From Candidatus Gygaella obscura (GTDB taxonomy: Bacteria > Omnitrophota > Gorgyraeia > Gygaellales > Gygaellaceae), in the NCBI GenBank assembly GCA_030765485.1, contig JAVCCR010000011.1, positions 1 to 43,119 on the forward strand: 43,119 nucleotides of DNA, written 5' to 3'. Below the pieces are notes generated by a model. It searched no databases. It worked only from the letters and a program-made list of their open reading frames with translations, and had not been told where the DNA came from. Of this stretch, positions 42,090-43,119 are shown in pieces; the first letter of the stretch is position 1; every line of letters begins with the position of its first letter. The position numbers and the translations under genes were made by a program.

Positions 42090-43119
42090 ATGGAAATAAA
42101 AAAACAACTCTCTATTTTAAAAAGAGGTACAGTTGAGATTATTTCTGAAGAGTCGCTTATTAAAAAGCTTGAAAAAAGCAAAAGAAACAAAAAACCTCTT
42201 CGTGTAAAGGCAGGGTTTGATCCCACAGCTCCTGATATCCATTTGGGTCATACTGTGCTTTTGAATAAGTTAAGGCAGTTTCAGGACCTGGGCCACGTGG
42301 TGTATTTTCTTATAGGGGATTTTACCGGTATGATCGGAGATCCTTCTGGAAAAAACGAGATAAGAAAACGCCTTACTCTTAGTGAAGTCAAGAAAAATGC
42401 TATTACTTATAAAAGACAGGTTTTTAAAATCCTTAACCCAAAAAGGACAAAAGTAGTTTTTAATAGTCGCTGGTTAAAGAAACTCGATAGCTTAAAACTA
42501 TTGAATCTATCCAGTCATATTACCGTTGCCCAGATGCTTGCCCGAGCTGATTTTAGCCAGAGATACTCGCAAGGAAAAGATATATCGTTATTAGAGTTTT
42601 TCTATCCGCTTCTTCAGGCGTATGATTCAGTGTATTTAAAGGCCGACATAGAATTAGGGGGCACGGATCAGAAATTCAATTTGCTTTTAGGTAGAGAACT
42701 TCAGAAGGATTTTTCTCAAGAAGAACAGGTTGTAATGATGCTGCCTTTGTTGGAGGGTACCGATGGTATAAATAAGATGAGTAAATCCTTGGATAATTAT
42801 ATCGGGATTAATGAACCGGCAAATGAGATGTTTGGTAAGATAATGTCTATAACCGACGAGTTAATGCTTAGATATTTTGAATTGCTGACAGTAGAGGATT
42901 CAAATAGCGTAAAGCAACTTCATCCGCGGGAAGCTAAAGTAAACCTTGCTCAGTTGATTGTTGAAAGGTTTTATAATAAGTTGGCAGCAGACCAGGCAAG
43001 GGAAAACTTTGAGAAGATTTTTTCTCAAAAAGGAGTCCCAAGCGATTTAGAGAGTTATAAATTGGTAAACAATGAAATCATTCTAGAGCTTCTTGTTAAT
43101 ACAAAATTAGTTAAATCCA
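42090..43119 (+). CDS. tyrS: tyrosyl-tRNA synthetase, 3'-truncated by the window edge
   Basis: Class I aminoacyl-tRNA synthetase charging tRNA-Tyr; 343 codons are visible without a stop. The Rossmann fold carries the HIGH-type motif HLGH (DPTAPDIHLGHTVLLNKL, ~residue 50) and KMSKS (~228). Also visible are FLIGDFTGMIGDPSGK, ISLLEFFYPLLQAYDS and DIELGGTDQKFNLL, typical of the TyrZ-like bacterial subgroup. The C-terminal S4 tRNA-binding domain should begin near the window end and is cut. The start is 7 bp after rpsA, with no Shine-Dalgarno, suggesting read-through from rpsA. Confidence 0.95.
   Translation, partial: MEIKKQLSILKRGTVEIISEESLIKKLEKSKRNKKPLRVKAGFDPTAPDIHLGHTVLLNKLRQFQDLGHVVYFLIGDFTGMIGDPSGKNEIRKRLTLSEVKKNAITYKRQVFKILNPKRTKVVFNSRWLKKLDSLKLLNLSSHITVAQMLARADFSQRYSQGKDISLLEFFYPLLQAYDSVYLKADIELGGTDQKFNLLLGRELQKDFSQEEQVVMMLPLLEGTDGINKMSKSLDNYIGINEPANEMFGKIMSITDELMLRYFELLTVEDSNSVKQLHPREAKVNLAQLIVERFYNKLAADQARENFEKIFSQKGVPSDLESYKLVNNEIILELLVNTKLVKS

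Noticed and set aside
1-43119. CRISPR arrays, insertion sequences, prophage, toxin-antitoxin or defence genes
   Set aside because: No repeat-spacer pattern, transposase, integrase or defence motif was seen; gene content is housekeeping, envelope and pilus related.

Overview
The window looks like a chromosomal segment of a diderm, AT-rich bacterium. All genes lie on the + strand, tightly packed, with many 1-8 bp stop/start overlaps. An outer membrane is implied by an LptD-like LPS-assembly protein and a PilQ secretin. I suggest the Omnitrophota (candidate phylum OP3) or a relative. That rests on the tandem exported proteins with a YYPSPxG motif and on the pilus gene order, as I remember such genomes, so it is a moderate-confidence inference. 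No tRNA, rRNA, CRISPR array, transposase or phage gene was seen.

Layout. 1-1129 is the 3' part of hflX. 1205-3546 holds three tandem paralogous exported proteins of unknown function; the middle one has an extreme Cys/Asp-rich tail. 3648-8541 is a heat-shock block, hspR-hrcA-grpE-dnaK-dnaJ, with a CIRCE operator between hspR and hrcA. 8552-11268 holds an FmdB-type zinc ribbon, a VanZ-like protein, a DUF1015 protein and accD. 11325-14660 holds an orphan sugar-type ABC ATPase and two diguanylate cyclases. 14714-18408 holds a ROK sugar kinase, a small transaldolase and lptD. 18426-21603 is a nucleotide-sugar cassette (ugd, a UDP-hexose 4-epimerase and UDP-glucuronate decarboxylase). 21604-22005 is the only long non-coding stretch.

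That non-coding stretch carries a sigma70-type promoter, two small tandem hairpins, a GEMM-I (cyclic-di-GMP-I class) riboswitch, an intrinsic terminator, and then a second promoter whose -35 box sits in a perfect 15-bp palindrome. All of this precedes the type IV pilin pilA. After pilA come a TMTC-like membrane protein with TPR repeats, three minor pilin genes, a small membrane protein and pilM-N-O-P-Q (22517-31652). 31710-37733 follows a common bacterial housekeeping order: DUF2344, RNase E/G, rplU, obgE, proB, proA, nadD. rpmA is missing from its usual place between rplU and obgE. The window ends with rpe, a phosphohexomutase, plsC, a six-domain ribosomal protein S1 and the 5' part of tyrS.

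How the genes may work together. The two diguanylate cyclases and the riboswitch upstream of pilA suggest that c-di-GMP controls pilin synthesis at the RNA level. The nucleotide-sugar genes and the TMTC-like protein flank a pilin with a Ser/Thr-rich segment, which makes pilin glycosylation a reasonable but unproven idea. The chaperone operon looks set up for dual HspR and HrcA control. Several promoters lie so close to the start codon that the transcripts would be leaderless or nearly so.
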